Shown: piece after piece, positions 36,335 through 43,640 of the stretch | Numbering within the stretch: position 1 is the first letter of the stretch | Layout: every line of letters begins with the position of its first letter | NCBI RefSeq assembly: GCF_009617575.1 | Contig: NZ_WIXJ01000013.1 | Coordinates: 1 to 61,682, forward strand | Reading direction: 5' to 3' | Source of the DNA: Rhodocyclus gracilis | GTDB taxonomy: Bacteria > Pseudomonadota > Gammaproteobacteria > Burkholderiales > Rhodocyclaceae | Length of the DNA: 61,682 bases | Program-made: the position numbers and the translations under genes | Notes under the pieces: model-generated | Database searches by the model: none | Told to the model about the DNA's origin: nothing | What the model saw: only the letters and a program-made list of their open reading frames with translations

Positions 36335-37318
36335 ATGGACCAAACTCAGTCATCATCGAAGGCTCTGACCCTGGCGCGGCACGTTCTGCGCGTCGAAGCC
36401 GACGCGGTCGCCGCACTCGCCGACCGGCTCGACGGCGCCTTCGACGAAGCCGTCGCCCTCATCCTGGCACGGCGCGGACGCGTCATCGTCAGCGGCATCG
36501 GCAAATCGGGGCACATCGGCCGCAAGATCGCCTCGACGCTGGCCTCGACCGGCACCCCCGCGTATTTCGTTCATCCCGCCGAAGCGATCCACGGCGATCT
36601 GGGCATGATCCAGCGCGATGACGCGCTGATCGCGCTATCCAACTCCGGCGAAAGCGCCGAGTTACTGACCATCGTGCCGATCATCAAGCGTCAGGGCGCC
36701 AAGCTCATCGCCATGACCGGCAACGCCGCCTCGTCGCTGGCCAGGGAAGCCGACGTACACCTCGACGCCGGCGTCACGCAGGAAGCCTGTCCGCTCAATC
36801 TGGCGCCGACGGCGAGTACGACGGCGGCACTGGCTCTCGGCGACGCGCTCGCCGTCGCCCTGCTCGATGCCCGCGGCTTTTCAGCCAACGACTTCGCCCG
36901 TTCGCACCCCGGCGGCACGCTCGGACGACGTCTGCTGACGCATGTGCGCGACGTCATGCGTAGCGGCGACGATGTGCCAAGCGTGACGCCCGAAGCCAGC
37001 GTCGCCGAGGCGATTCTCGAAATCTCGCGCGGCGGCATCGGCATGACCGTCGTCGTCTCGGCGGAACGTCGGGTGGTGGGTGTTTTCACTGACGGCGACC
37101 TGCGTCGCGCCTTCGCGCAGGACATCGACCTGCGTCGCGCACGGCTCGCCGACGTCATGACACCGCGCCCCCGCACGCTGGCTCCCGACCGCCTCGCCGT
37201 CGAAGCGGTCGAAATGATGGAACACTTCAAGATTAATCAGTTACCGGTCGTCGACGACGCCGGAACGCTGGTGGGCGCACTCAACATGCACGATCTCTTC
37301 CAGGCCAAGGTCATCTGA
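36335..37318 (+). CDS. kdsD: Arabinose-5-phosphate isomerase KdsD
   Basis: KdsD converts ribulose-5-phosphate to arabinose-5-phosphate, the first step to KDO for lipopolysaccharide. A SIS domain is clear with VIVSGIGKSGHIGRKIASTL, YFVHPAEAIHGDLGMI, ALSNSGESAELL and NLAPTASTTAALALGDALA. Two CBS domains follow (ILEISRGGIGMTVVVSAERR and VEMMEHFKINQLPVVDDAG). The ATG at 36335 gives 327 residues, the normal length. It begins the kdsD-kdsC-lptC-lptA run and shares a base with kdsC (TGATG). Confidence 0.97.
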   Translation: MDQTQSSSKALTLARHVLRVEADAVAALADRLDGAFDEAVALILARRGRVIVSGIGKSGHIGRKIASTLASTGTPAYFVHPAEAIHGDLGMIQRDDALIALSNSGESAELLTIVPIIKRQGAKLIAMTGNAASSLAREADVHLDAGVTQEACPLNLAPTASTTAALALGDALAVALLDARGFSANDFARSHPGGTLGRRLLTHVRDVMRSGDDVPSVTPEASVAEAILEISRGGIGMTVVVSAERRVVGVFTDGDLRRAFAQDIDLRRARLADVMTPRPRTLAPDRLAVEAVEMMEHFKINQLPVVDDAGTLVGALNMHDLFQAKVI

Positions 37319-37863
37319 TGCAAGCCCACCGCCACGCCCGCGACTGTGCGCGCCCGCTACGCGTCATGGCTTTCGACATCGACGGTGTGATGACCGACGG
37401 CACGCTCTTTTTCACCGACGAAGGCACCGAACTGAAAGCCTTCAACACGCTCGACGGCCTCGGCATCAAGCTCCTGCAACAGGCGGGAATTATCGTTGCC
37501 ATCATCACTGGCCGACGCTCGCCCTGCGTGGCGCGACGCGCCGAGAACCTCGGCATCGAGCACCTCTTTCAAGGCATCGAAGACAAGCGCGCCACGCTCG
37601 CTGCCTTTCTCGCTGAACACGGCATCGACGCCGCGCACGCTGGCTACATGGGCGACGACATCGTCGACCTGCGCGTCATGGCCGCCTGCGGTTTTTCTGC
37701 CGCACCGGGCGATGCGCATCCGCTGGCACAACGACAGGCGACCCTGGTCACGCAGCGGCATGGCGGCCACGGCGCGGTCCGTGAAGTGTGCGAGTTCATC
37801 CTCGACGCGCAAGACCGGCTCGACGACATACTGGCCCACTGGCTACCGACGCCGACGCCATGA
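37318..37863 (+). CDS. kdsC: KDO 8-phosphate phosphatase KdsC
   Basis: KdsC removes phosphate from KDO-8-P. It is a capless HAD phosphatase of 181 residues with the catalytic DIDGVMTDG, then LDGLGIKLLQQAG, IITGRRSPCVARRAENLGI (Thr/Ser motif II), the motif III Lys in EDKRATLAAFL, and GDDIVDLRVM (motif IV). The gene overlaps kdsD by one base and lptC by 4 nt, so the run is translated in a coupled manner. Confidence 0.97.
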   Translation: MQAHRHARDCARPLRVMAFDIDGVMTDGTLFFTDEGTELKAFNTLDGLGIKLLQQAGIIVAIITGRRSPCVARRAENLGIEHLFQGIEDKRATLAAFLAEHGIDAAHAGYMGDDIVDLRVMAACGFSAAPGDAHPLAQRQATLVTQRHGGHGAVREVCEFILDAQDRLDDILAHWLPTPTP

Positions 37864-38444
37864 AGCGTCTATCCAGCGCCCTTTTTCCGCTGACCGTGCT
37901 GCTCGCGCTGGCCGCGTTGAGCTGGTGGCTGCGCGGCGCTGTCGAGTTGCCCGAAGAGAAGCACGACGGCAAGACCCGCCACGACCCTGACTACATCGTC
38001 AGCCAGTCGGAACTGCGCAAGTTCGACAACAACGGTCGCCTGCAATACACGCTGACCAGCGACGAAATCCGCCACTTCCCCGACGACGACACCACCGACC
38101 TGAAGAAGCCGCTCCTCGTGCACGTAGCACCGGGACGGCCAACGACGCGCATGTCATCGGATCGCGCGCATCTGTCGCAGGACGGCGAGCGGGTCGATCT
38201 CTACGACAACGTCCGTGTCGAGCGCGCGGCCAGCGGCAAACGCGACACCATGGTCGCGACCATGCCGCAGCTGACGGTACTGCCTGACGACGAAAAGGCG
38301 TTCACCGCGAGTCCGGTGCGCATCACCGAAGGCGCCTCCTGGCTGACCGGCGTGGGCATGCGCATCGATAGCGTGACCGAGAACTACGTTCTCGAATCGC
38401 GCGCCGTCGGCCAATTCGAAAGCCCCAACGCGAAAAAGCACTAA
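37860..38444 (+). CDS. lptC: LPS export protein LptC
   Basis: LptC is the bitopic inner-membrane part of the LPS bridge, linking LptBFG to LptA. One N-terminal membrane helix (LFPLTVLLALAALSWWLRG) is followed by a beta-jellyroll with DYIVSQSELRKFDNNGRLQY, SDRAHLSQDGERVDLYDNV and FTASPVRITEGASWLTGVGM. The length is 194 residues, normal. Its ATG overlaps the kdsC stop (ATGA) and lptA starts 4 nt after its stop. Confidence 0.96.
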   Translation: MKRLSSALFPLTVLLALAALSWWLRGAVELPEEKHDGKTRHDPDYIVSQSELRKFDNNGRLQYTLTSDEIRHFPDDDTTDLKKPLLVHVAPGRPTTRMSSDRAHLSQDGERVDLYDNVRVERAASGKRDTMVATMPQLTVLPDDEKAFTASPVRITEGASWLTGVGMRIDSVTENYVLESRAVGQFESPNAKKH

Positions 38445-38448
38445 GCCC

Positions 38449-39114
38449 ATGAAGCCACGCCAGCCCCCCCCCCGACACACCCGGCGCACTCCGTGCGCGC
38501 CGCACTGGCTTGCCACGTGCTCGCTACTTCTTGCCGTTTGCGGCGCAACGACGCCGGCCTTGGCCGAACGGGCCGACCGTGACAAGCCGATCAACCTTGA
38601 AGCCGACCGCATCAGCGTCGACGACATCAAGAAAGTGCAGATCTACGAAGGAGCGGTCGTCCTGACGCAAGGCACCCTGCAGATCCGCACGGACCGTCTG
38701 ATCGTCACGCAGGACGCCGACGGCTTCCAGCGCGGCACCGCCATCGGCGGCGCCAAGGGCCTCGCCCACTTCCGCCAGAAGCGCGAGGGCAAGGACGATT
38801 TCATCGAAGGCGAAGGCGAGCGGATCGAATACGACGCGCGCAGCGAAAAAACCGAGTTTTTCGTCCGTGCCTGGGTGAAAAACGGGCAGGACGAGGTGCG
38901 CGGCCATTACGTCGTTTATGACTCGCTGAGCGAGAAATACCTCGTCACCAATGGCGTGAACGCCAATGGTTCGCCGGCCAAGACACCGGGCGTTCCTGCC
39001 GGCCGCGTACGCGCCATCCTGCAACCCCGCCCGCATGACGGCGAGACGGCGCCGGCCACCGGCGCGCCGCTTCCGCTCAAAGCCACACCCAGCGTTCAAC
39101 CCCGAGGAGACTAA
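38449..39114 (+). CDS. lptA: LPS transport periplasmic protein LptA
   Basis: LptA forms the periplasmic bridge for lipopolysaccharide. The N-terminus has a Pro run coded by ten consecutive C, then the signal [20 protein letters not shown]. The OstA-type jellyroll begins [20 protein letters not shown] and has [20 protein letters not shown]. The last 45 residues are Pro/Ala-rich. The length is 221 residues. The C10 run keeps the frame here but is a slippage risk. The normal next gene, lptB, is absent; an enoyl-CoA hydratase starts 2 nt after the stop. Confidence 0.94.
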   Translation: MKPRQPPPRHTRRTPCAPHWLATCSLLLAVCGATTPALAERADRDKPINLEADRISVDDIKKVQIYEGAVVLTQGTLQIRTDRLIVTQDADGFQRGTAIGGAKGLAHFRQKREGKDDFIEGEGERIEYDARSEKTEFFVRAWVKNGQDEVRGHYVVYDSLSEKYLVTNGVNANGSPAKTPGVPAGRVRAILQPRPHDGETAPATGAPLPLKATPSVQPRGD

Positions 39115-39116
39115 CG

Positions 39117-39914
39117 ATGAGCACGCCCGCCGATTTGCCCACCTATCGTTTCGTTATCGTTGATCGCCGGGCAAGGGTGGGGCTCATCACGCTCAACCGG
39201 CCGCAGCAGCTCAACGCGCTTTGCGACGAGCTGGTCAGCGAAATCGGCGCCGCCCTTGATGCGTTCGAGGCCGACGATTCGATTGGCGCCATTGTCATTA
39301 CCGGCTCGGCGAAGGCCTTCGCTGCCGGTGCCGATATCGCGGCGATGCAAGCGCTGTCGTACATCGACGCTTATCGCGGCGATTTCATCACGCGAAACTG
39401 GGAGCGGGTGAAAACCTGCCGCAAGCCGGTCATCGCCGCCGTCGCAGGCTACGCGCTCGGGGGAGGCTGTGAGCTGGCGATGATGTGCGATTTCATTCTG
39501 GCAGCAGACACAGCCCAGTTCGGCCAGCCGGAAATCAAGCTCGGCACGCTGCCCGGCGCCGGCGGCACGCAACGCCTGCCGCGCGCCATCGGCAAAGCCA
39601 AGGCGATGGAAATGTGCCTGACCGGTCGCCTGATGGGCGCCGAAGAAGCCGAACGCGCCGGCCTCGTCGCCCGCGTCGTTCCCGCCGACGGCCTAGTCGA
39701 AGAAGCCATCGCCGTCGCCACCAAGATCGCTGCCAATTCGTTGCCGGTGGCAATGATGATCAAGGAAGCCGTCAATCGCGCCTTCGAGAGCGGCCTGCAG
39801 GACGGTCTGCTTTTCGAGCGGCGCACCTTCCACGCCAGCTTCGGCCTCGAAGACCAGAAGGAAGGCATGAGCGCTTTCCTAGAGAAACGCCCGCCCGTCT
39901 TCCGGCACCGCTGA
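39117..39914 (+). CDS. Enoyl-CoA hydratase (crotonase family)
   Basis: Crotonases hydrate trans-2-enoyl-CoA in fatty-acid or aromatic-compound degradation. The start [19 protein letters not shown] is typical, and the CoA oxyanion site is [11 protein letters not shown]. The two catalytic Glu are in [15 protein letters not shown] and [19 protein letters not shown]. The length of 265 residues is normal. It begins 2 nt after lptA, where most related genomes carry lptB, so it may have been inserted into the operon. The substrate cannot be told from the sequence. Confidence 0.94.
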   Translation: MSTPADLPTYRFVIVDRRARVGLITLNRPQQLNALCDELVSEIGAALDAFEADDSIGAIVITGSAKAFAAGADIAAMQALSYIDAYRGDFITRNWERVKTCRKPVIAAVAGYALGGGCELAMMCDFILAADTAQFGQPEIKLGTLPGAGGTQRLPRAIGKAKAMEMCLTGRLMGAEEAERAGLVARVVPADGLVEEAIAVATKIAANSLPVAMMIKEAVNRAFESGLQDGLLFERRTFHASFGLEDQKEGMSAFLEKRPPVFRHR

Positions 39915-39928
39915 AACGCAAACACAGG

Positions 39929-40016
39929 GGCAGGCGGCGCACGACGCATGCCTGCCGCACGCAACACCGCCGTGGTGTTCTTCGCGCGAAACCTCCCGTC
40001 GCGCACTAAGCGACGG
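39929..40016. terminator. Hairpins between convergent genes
   Basis: Two perfect 7-bp stems lie in the convergent gap. GGCAGGC (39929-39935) pairs with GCCTGCC (39950-39956). CCGTCGC (39996-40002) pairs with GCGACGG (40010-40016) over a 7-nt loop. A shorter one, ACACC/GGTGT, lies between them. No T run follows, so they are likely mixed or bidirectional terminators at best. Confidence 0.4.
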
Positions 40017-40038
40017 CGAGTGCCCTACCGAAGCGCCG

Positions 40039-40932
40039 CTAGGAAAAACTCAACTCGCGGCACAGCTGCAAGCGGAACTCGTTGAGCGCGGGCAATTCCT
40101 CTGCCTGCGGAGGATTCTGCACGTTCATCACGCACATGAATTCATTGCCGTTCACGCCGGAAATGATCTGCGGGAACAGGCGGGTAAGGCCCAGCAGGTA
40201 AAGCTCAAGAACGATAAGAACGAAGCTGTTGGGCGTAAACGCCCAGTTATGGATATCGAAATATGCCGGATCGGCGGCAATGGACTGCTTGAACTTATCG
40301 TAGGCGTCAAAGAGGCTATTGCTGAAGGCGAAGGCTTCGTGCGCCAATACCTTTCGATCAGGGTTTATGTTGATGTGGCGCGCGTAAAACTCGAAGACCT
40401 CGGCGCCGCGCGGTTTTTCACCGCCCGAATGAAATGCATAGAGAACGTCGCCGGTCGTCGACAGTTGGCGCAGCGCGTCAAAGGTGTGTTCCTTATCCGG
40501 CACGATCATCACGACCACCGCATCGGGCGCCAGAATCTTCTCGATCTCCTGTAGGTGGCGAACGAGACACGGCTGATGCTCGACCGCGTGCGAGCTATAG
40601 ACAACGTCAAAGGTCGCCCCAGCGACCGCCCGGGACAGCGCGCCATCCTTGCAGACAAAATCCACCGCCGCGAAGTTGGCGAACTTTGCACGCTCGATTC
40701 CATAATCGACTTCGAAATGCCTCGCTATCTCCTCGGTGGAGTAATAGTCCAGCACCTTGTAGTTTTCGTGGCTGCCCTTCTGGAAAAGCGGCGCATCGCC
40801 GGCGCCAATTTCAAGGACTCTTTCATCTTTCGCAATGATGTCCCTGAGCAGAGGGCGAAGATAACGTATATCTGCCAGCTCCGTTGCCGCCCGTCTGACC
40901 AGCTCGCCCATGAGAGAAAGATCGATCGCCAC
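40039..40932 (-). CDS. SAM-dependent methyltransferase, class I
   Basis: The 297-residue protein has a Rossmann methyltransferase core. Motif I is RVLEIGAGDAPLFQKGS, then DVVYSSHAVEHQPCLVRHLQ (the post-I region typical of methyltransferase type 11) and LAPDAVVVMIVPDKEHTFDA. The C-terminal 130 residues, with HININPDRKVLAHEAFAFSN and FTPNSFVLIVLELYLLGLTR, are not recognised. The substrate is unknown. Base composition is less GC-rich than in flanking genes, which hints at transfer. It converges on the enoyl-CoA hydratase. Confidence 0.82.
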   Translation of the reverse strand: MAIDLSLMGELVRRAATELADIRYLRPLLRDIIAKDERVLEIGAGDAPLFQKGSHENYKVLDYYSTEEIARHFEVDYGIERAKFANFAAVDFVCKDGALSRAVAGATFDVVYSSHAVEHQPCLVRHLQEIEKILAPDAVVVMIVPDKEHTFDALRQLSTTGDVLYAFHSGGEKPRGAEVFEFYARHININPDRKVLAHEAFAFSNSLFDAYDKFKQSIAADPAYFDIHNWAFTPNSFVLIVLELYLLGLTRLFPQIISGVNGNEFMCVMNVQNPPQAEELPALNEFRLQLCRELSFS

Positions 40933-41441
40933 CCCTGTCCTCCCGTTGCCAATTCGAATCGCCCGGCCGCAGTTTTACGTCGCGCCACGCACACCACAAA
41001 CCCCTGCCGCAGGGTATCACGAGGAGGCATGACGACTGACTCGCCAATGGGGCAAGCAAGTCGGGCAAGCGTTCGGGCGCGAGGCCGGCCGGCGACTCGG
41101 CAGAAAATCCATCATCTACCGCAGCCAAATCGCCTCACCCAATGAGCGCCCGGCGTACGCGCCACTCAGCGCCGGCCCCGCTCGCAAAACCCGCGAAAAA
41201 CAAGCTCTCTCGCCGTCAAAAAACGCCTTTCTGCCAGACACCTGCGCGATTGCGGCAGCGCAGCATTTCTGCTTGACGTAGGCATTTTCGCGACTATAAT
41301 CCGCCTCATGGTGCAGCGCAGCAATTGACGCCACACCACCGGCCAGTCCGTTACGCGCATGCCACCGATTCCGGGTGGTCGTTACGAGAGCACGGGCCGA
41401 GCTTTGTGCAGAATCGACCTCATCTACCCAGGAGAATCGCC
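40933..41441. promoter_or_regulatory. 508-nt gene-free region with the phasin promoter and repeated operator-like sites
   Basis: No gene or tRNA is visible. The right half holds a good sigma-70 promoter (41273-41300), flanked by two copies of GCAGCGCAGCA (41255-41265 and 41313-41323). A leader of about 135 nt follows, containing the hairpin CCACC/GGTGG (about 41363-41379). A Shine-Dalgarno AGGAGA lies before the phasin ATG. The left half (40933-41250) shows nothing clear. Confidence 0.55.
41273..41300 (+). promoter_or_regulatory. Sigma-70 promoter of the phasin gene
   Basis: TTGACG (41273-41278) and TATAAT (41295-41300) are separated by 16 nt. The -10 box is a perfect match and the -35 box matches 5 of 6. 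It is the best core promoter in the window and faces the phasin gene. Expected transcription starts near 41307. Confidence 0.8.
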
Positions 41442-42014
41442 ATGACGAACGCCACCGAACAATTCACCGCCGCTAACAAAGCCTCCGTCGAAGCCCTGCT
41501 CAGCCTCGCCAATTCGGCGCTGGCGGGAGCCGAACGCGTCGCAGCCCTCAACCTCAACACCGCGCGCGCGCTGCTCGAAGACAGCGTCACCAACACCAAG
41601 GCGCTGCTCGGCGCGAAGGACGTGCAAGAAGCGCTGGCGGTGCAGGCCTCGCTGGCCCAGCCGAGCGTCGAAAAGGTCGTCTCCTATTCGCGCAGCTTCT
41701 ACGAAATCTCCGCGCAGTCGCAGGAAGAAATCGCCAAGCTGCTTGAAGCGCAGTACGGAGAGTTTCAAAAGACCGTCGCCGGCCTGCTCGACCAAGCGAC
41801 GAAAACCGCGCCGGCAGGTTCCGACGTCGCCGTCGCCGCCGTGAAATCGGCCTTTGCCGCTGCCAATTCGGCCTTCGACAGCCTGAACAAGGCAGCCAAG
41901 CAAGTCGCCGAGATTACCGAAGCCAACGTTGCCGCCGCCACCAACGCAACGGTCAAGGCCGTCTCGGCGACTGCCGCCGCGACGGGCGCGACGAAGAAAA
42001 AAGCGGCCGCCTGA
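41442..42014 (+). CDS. Phasin family protein (PHA granule-associated)
   Basis: Phasins coat polyhydroxyalkanoate granules. The 190-residue protein begins MTNATEQFTAANKASVEALL and is all helical and Ala-rich. It shows the phasin-2 features QASLAQPSVEKVVSYSRSFY and EIAKLLEAQYGEFQKTVAGL, and ends in a Lys/Ala tail (GATKKKAAA) typical of the family. AGGAGA lies about 8 nt before the ATG. A strong promoter upstream and a strong terminator downstream make it a well-expressed single gene. It implies that the host stores PHA. Confidence 0.93.
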   Translation: MTNATEQFTAANKASVEALLSLANSALAGAERVAALNLNTARALLEDSVTNTKALLGAKDVQEALAVQASLAQPSVEKVVSYSRSFYEISAQSQEEIAKLLEAQYGEFQKTVAGLLDQATKTAPAGSDVAVAAVKSAFAAANSAFDSLNKAAKQVAEITEANVAAATNATVKAVSATAAATGATKKKAAA

Positions 42015-42042
42015 TCCCGGCGACCGCTTTCTGCACCATCCA

Positions 42043-42069
42043 GCCCGACCGATGGTCGGGCTTTTTATT
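42043..42069 (+). terminator. Rho-independent terminator of the phasin gene
   Basis: A perfect 8-bp stem, GCCCGACC (42043-42050) with GGTCGGGC (42054-42061), has a 3-nt loop and is followed by TTTTTATT. It lies 29 nt after the phasin stop and just before the end of the convergent CinA-like gene. Confidence 0.92.
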
Positions 42070-42075
42070 GCCCGT

Positions 42076-42858
42076 TCAGGGGCGTTCCGTCCAGGCGATG
42101 CCGCGCGCCTCAACCTCAGCGCGAATCTCACCCAGCGCCTTATCCACCAGGGCCGGATCGCCTTCAACCCCCAACTCAAGGTGCCGACGCTGTCCGTCCT
42201 CACCGATGGACGGCAAGCTGAAGAGACGCAGCGTCGGATAGGCGGCGACGATGCGCTCCATCAGATCGAGCAGCGCGCTTTCGTAGGCGAGTGGGCCGGT
42301 AAGCAACAGGGCACGATCGACCGGCGGCCGGCGATTGAAAAGGTGCGAATAAAACGTGTCGAGCGCCCACGCCGCCATCGGATGCGACATCTGTGGGAAG
42401 CCCGGCAGGAAATGGTGGTCGCGCACGCGAAAGCCGGGAATGCGGTTGAACGGATTCGGCACGATATCGACGCCACGCGGGAAGGTTCCCAGCTGAAAAT
42501 GCTCCGGCGAAGGCCACGCCGGCGCTCCCGGCGGCGCTTGCACGTCGGCAAAGCGCGCGCGAATCTCGCGCTCGGCATCGGGGTGCAGGACGAGATCGAC
42601 GTCGAGCGCCTCGGCTACCGCCTGCCGCGTATGGTCATCCGGCGTGTTGCCGATGCCGCCGAAGCTGAAAACAACGTCGCCCGACGCAAAGCTGCGCCGG
42701 AAAGCCGCCGCCAGTCGCGCGCGCTCGTCCCCCAGATAGTCGACCCACGTCAGGCGCAGACCGCGTGCCGCCAGCAACTCGGCGAGCTTGGCGAAATGCT
42801 TGTCCGCCCGTTTTCCCGACAGGATTTCGTCGCCAATGATGAACGCGCCGAAGTTCAT
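42076..42858 (-). CDS. CinA-like protein with MoCF-biosynthesis (molybdopterin-binding) domain
   Basis: The 260-residue protein starts MNFGAFIIGDEILSGKRADK, a typical MoaB/Mog/CinA start, and has DVVFSFGGIGNTPDDHTRQA (GGxGxTxDD motif) and LPGFPQMSHPM. These are seen in CinA N-terminal and competence/damage-inducible A-like proteins. It lacks the C-terminal CinA amidase domain. The ATG at 42858 overlaps the EI24 gene stop by 4 nt. Its exact function is unknown; a nucleotide or molybdopterin ligand is likely. Confidence 0.88.
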   Translation of the reverse strand: MNFGAFIIGDEILSGKRADKHFAKLAELLAARGLRLTWVDYLGDERARLAAAFRRSFASGDVVFSFGGIGNTPDDHTRQAVAEALDVDLVLHPDAEREIRARFADVQAPPGAPAWPSPEHFQLGTFPRGVDIVPNPFNRIPGFRVRDHHFLPGFPQMSHPMAAWALDTFYSHLFNRRPPVDRALLLTGPLAYESALLDLMERIVAAYPTLRLFSLPSIGEDGQRRHLELGVEGDPALVDKALGEIRAEVEARGIAWTERP

Positions 42859-43640
42859 TGATCTTCCTCCACGATGATGGTCAGACGCGCCTCGCGCCGC
42901 GTGCGCCGCAAGGCTTCGAGGCAATAGTGAATGTACGCGAGCACGGCCAGCGTCGGCACCAGCAGGCCAAGAAGCGGTATGTGCGCGAGGAGCGCCAGCA
43001 CGCCCCCCAAGGCCAGCAGCGGCAGCCGATGCTGGCGCAACAGGGCGCGCCGCTCGGCGTCGCTGGCGTGCACCGCCAGGGCATCGAAAGCGAAGGTGCG
43101 GCGGTTGAACCACGCCAGCCAGAACACCGGCACCAGCAGGCCGCCGCCAGGAATCAGCCAGAGCGGCAGACTCACCAACCAGCCCAAAGCAAACAGCAAC
43201 ACCGCCGACACGCTATTCCACGTCGACGCCGCCGTGCTGTCACGGCCGGCGGCGGAGAGGTCGGCGTATTCGCGCGCGGAAACGCGGCGCAGCACGAGCG
43301 GGAGTACGAAGAGCGCCGCCAGCACCGTCGCGCTGACGGTCGCGGCAGCGAGGACAAAGGCCCAGGCGCCCAACACAGCCAAGAGTTTGGCCAACCAGAC
43401 AGCGCCCAGTCCGGTGATCCAGATCAGCGGCGCTTCGTCGAGTAAACGGGCGACCAGCCGATCCAGCACCAGAAGCGCGAGGATGATCCACGCCGCAAAG
43501 GCCAACAGCGCCGGCGCCAGCACATAGCCCCAGAGGCGCGGCCGGGCCATGCTGCGCAAGGCACGCGCAAGGGCGACGACGACTTCCGGCATCCTCCAGC
43601 CGGCACTCTCCTGCGCCACCTCACTCACTGAAGCGCCCAC
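42855..43640 (-). CDS. EI24-domain membrane protein (CysZ-related)
   Basis: The 261-residue protein has several hydrophobic segments (LWGYVLAPALLAFAAWIILA; GAWAFVLAAATVSATVLAAL; LWLIPGGGLLVPVFWLAWF; LGGVLALLAHIPLLGLLVP). The block VFWLAWFNRRTFAFDAL is a conserved EI24-family feature. CysZ members carry sulfate; this branch has unknown function. GTG at 43640 directly follows the hrpA stop, with GGAGG just upstream. The gene is part of the minus-strand run MCP-hrpA-EI24-CinA-like. Confidence 0.85.
   Translation of the reverse strand: MGASVSEVAQESAGWRMPEVVVALARALRSMARPRLWGYVLAPALLAFAAWIILALLVLDRLVARLLDEAPLIWITGLGAVWLAKLLAVLGAWAFVLAAATVSATVLAALFVLPLVLRRVSAREYADLSAAGRDSTAASTWNSVSAVLLFALGWLVSLPLWLIPGGGLLVPVFWLAWFNRRTFAFDALAVHASDAERRALLRQHRLPLLALGGVLALLAHIPLLGLLVPTLAVLAYIHYCLEALRRTRREARLTIIVEEDQ

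Noticed and set aside
38461-38476. C10 run in lptA as a possible frameshift
   Set aside because: The frame stays intact on both sides: the start codon, signal peptide and OstA domain are all in one frame.
40950-40975. TTCGAATC resembling a tRNA T-loop
   Set aside because: The flanking bases do not form a 5-bp T-stem, and no acceptor or anticodon arm or CCA end is found nearby.
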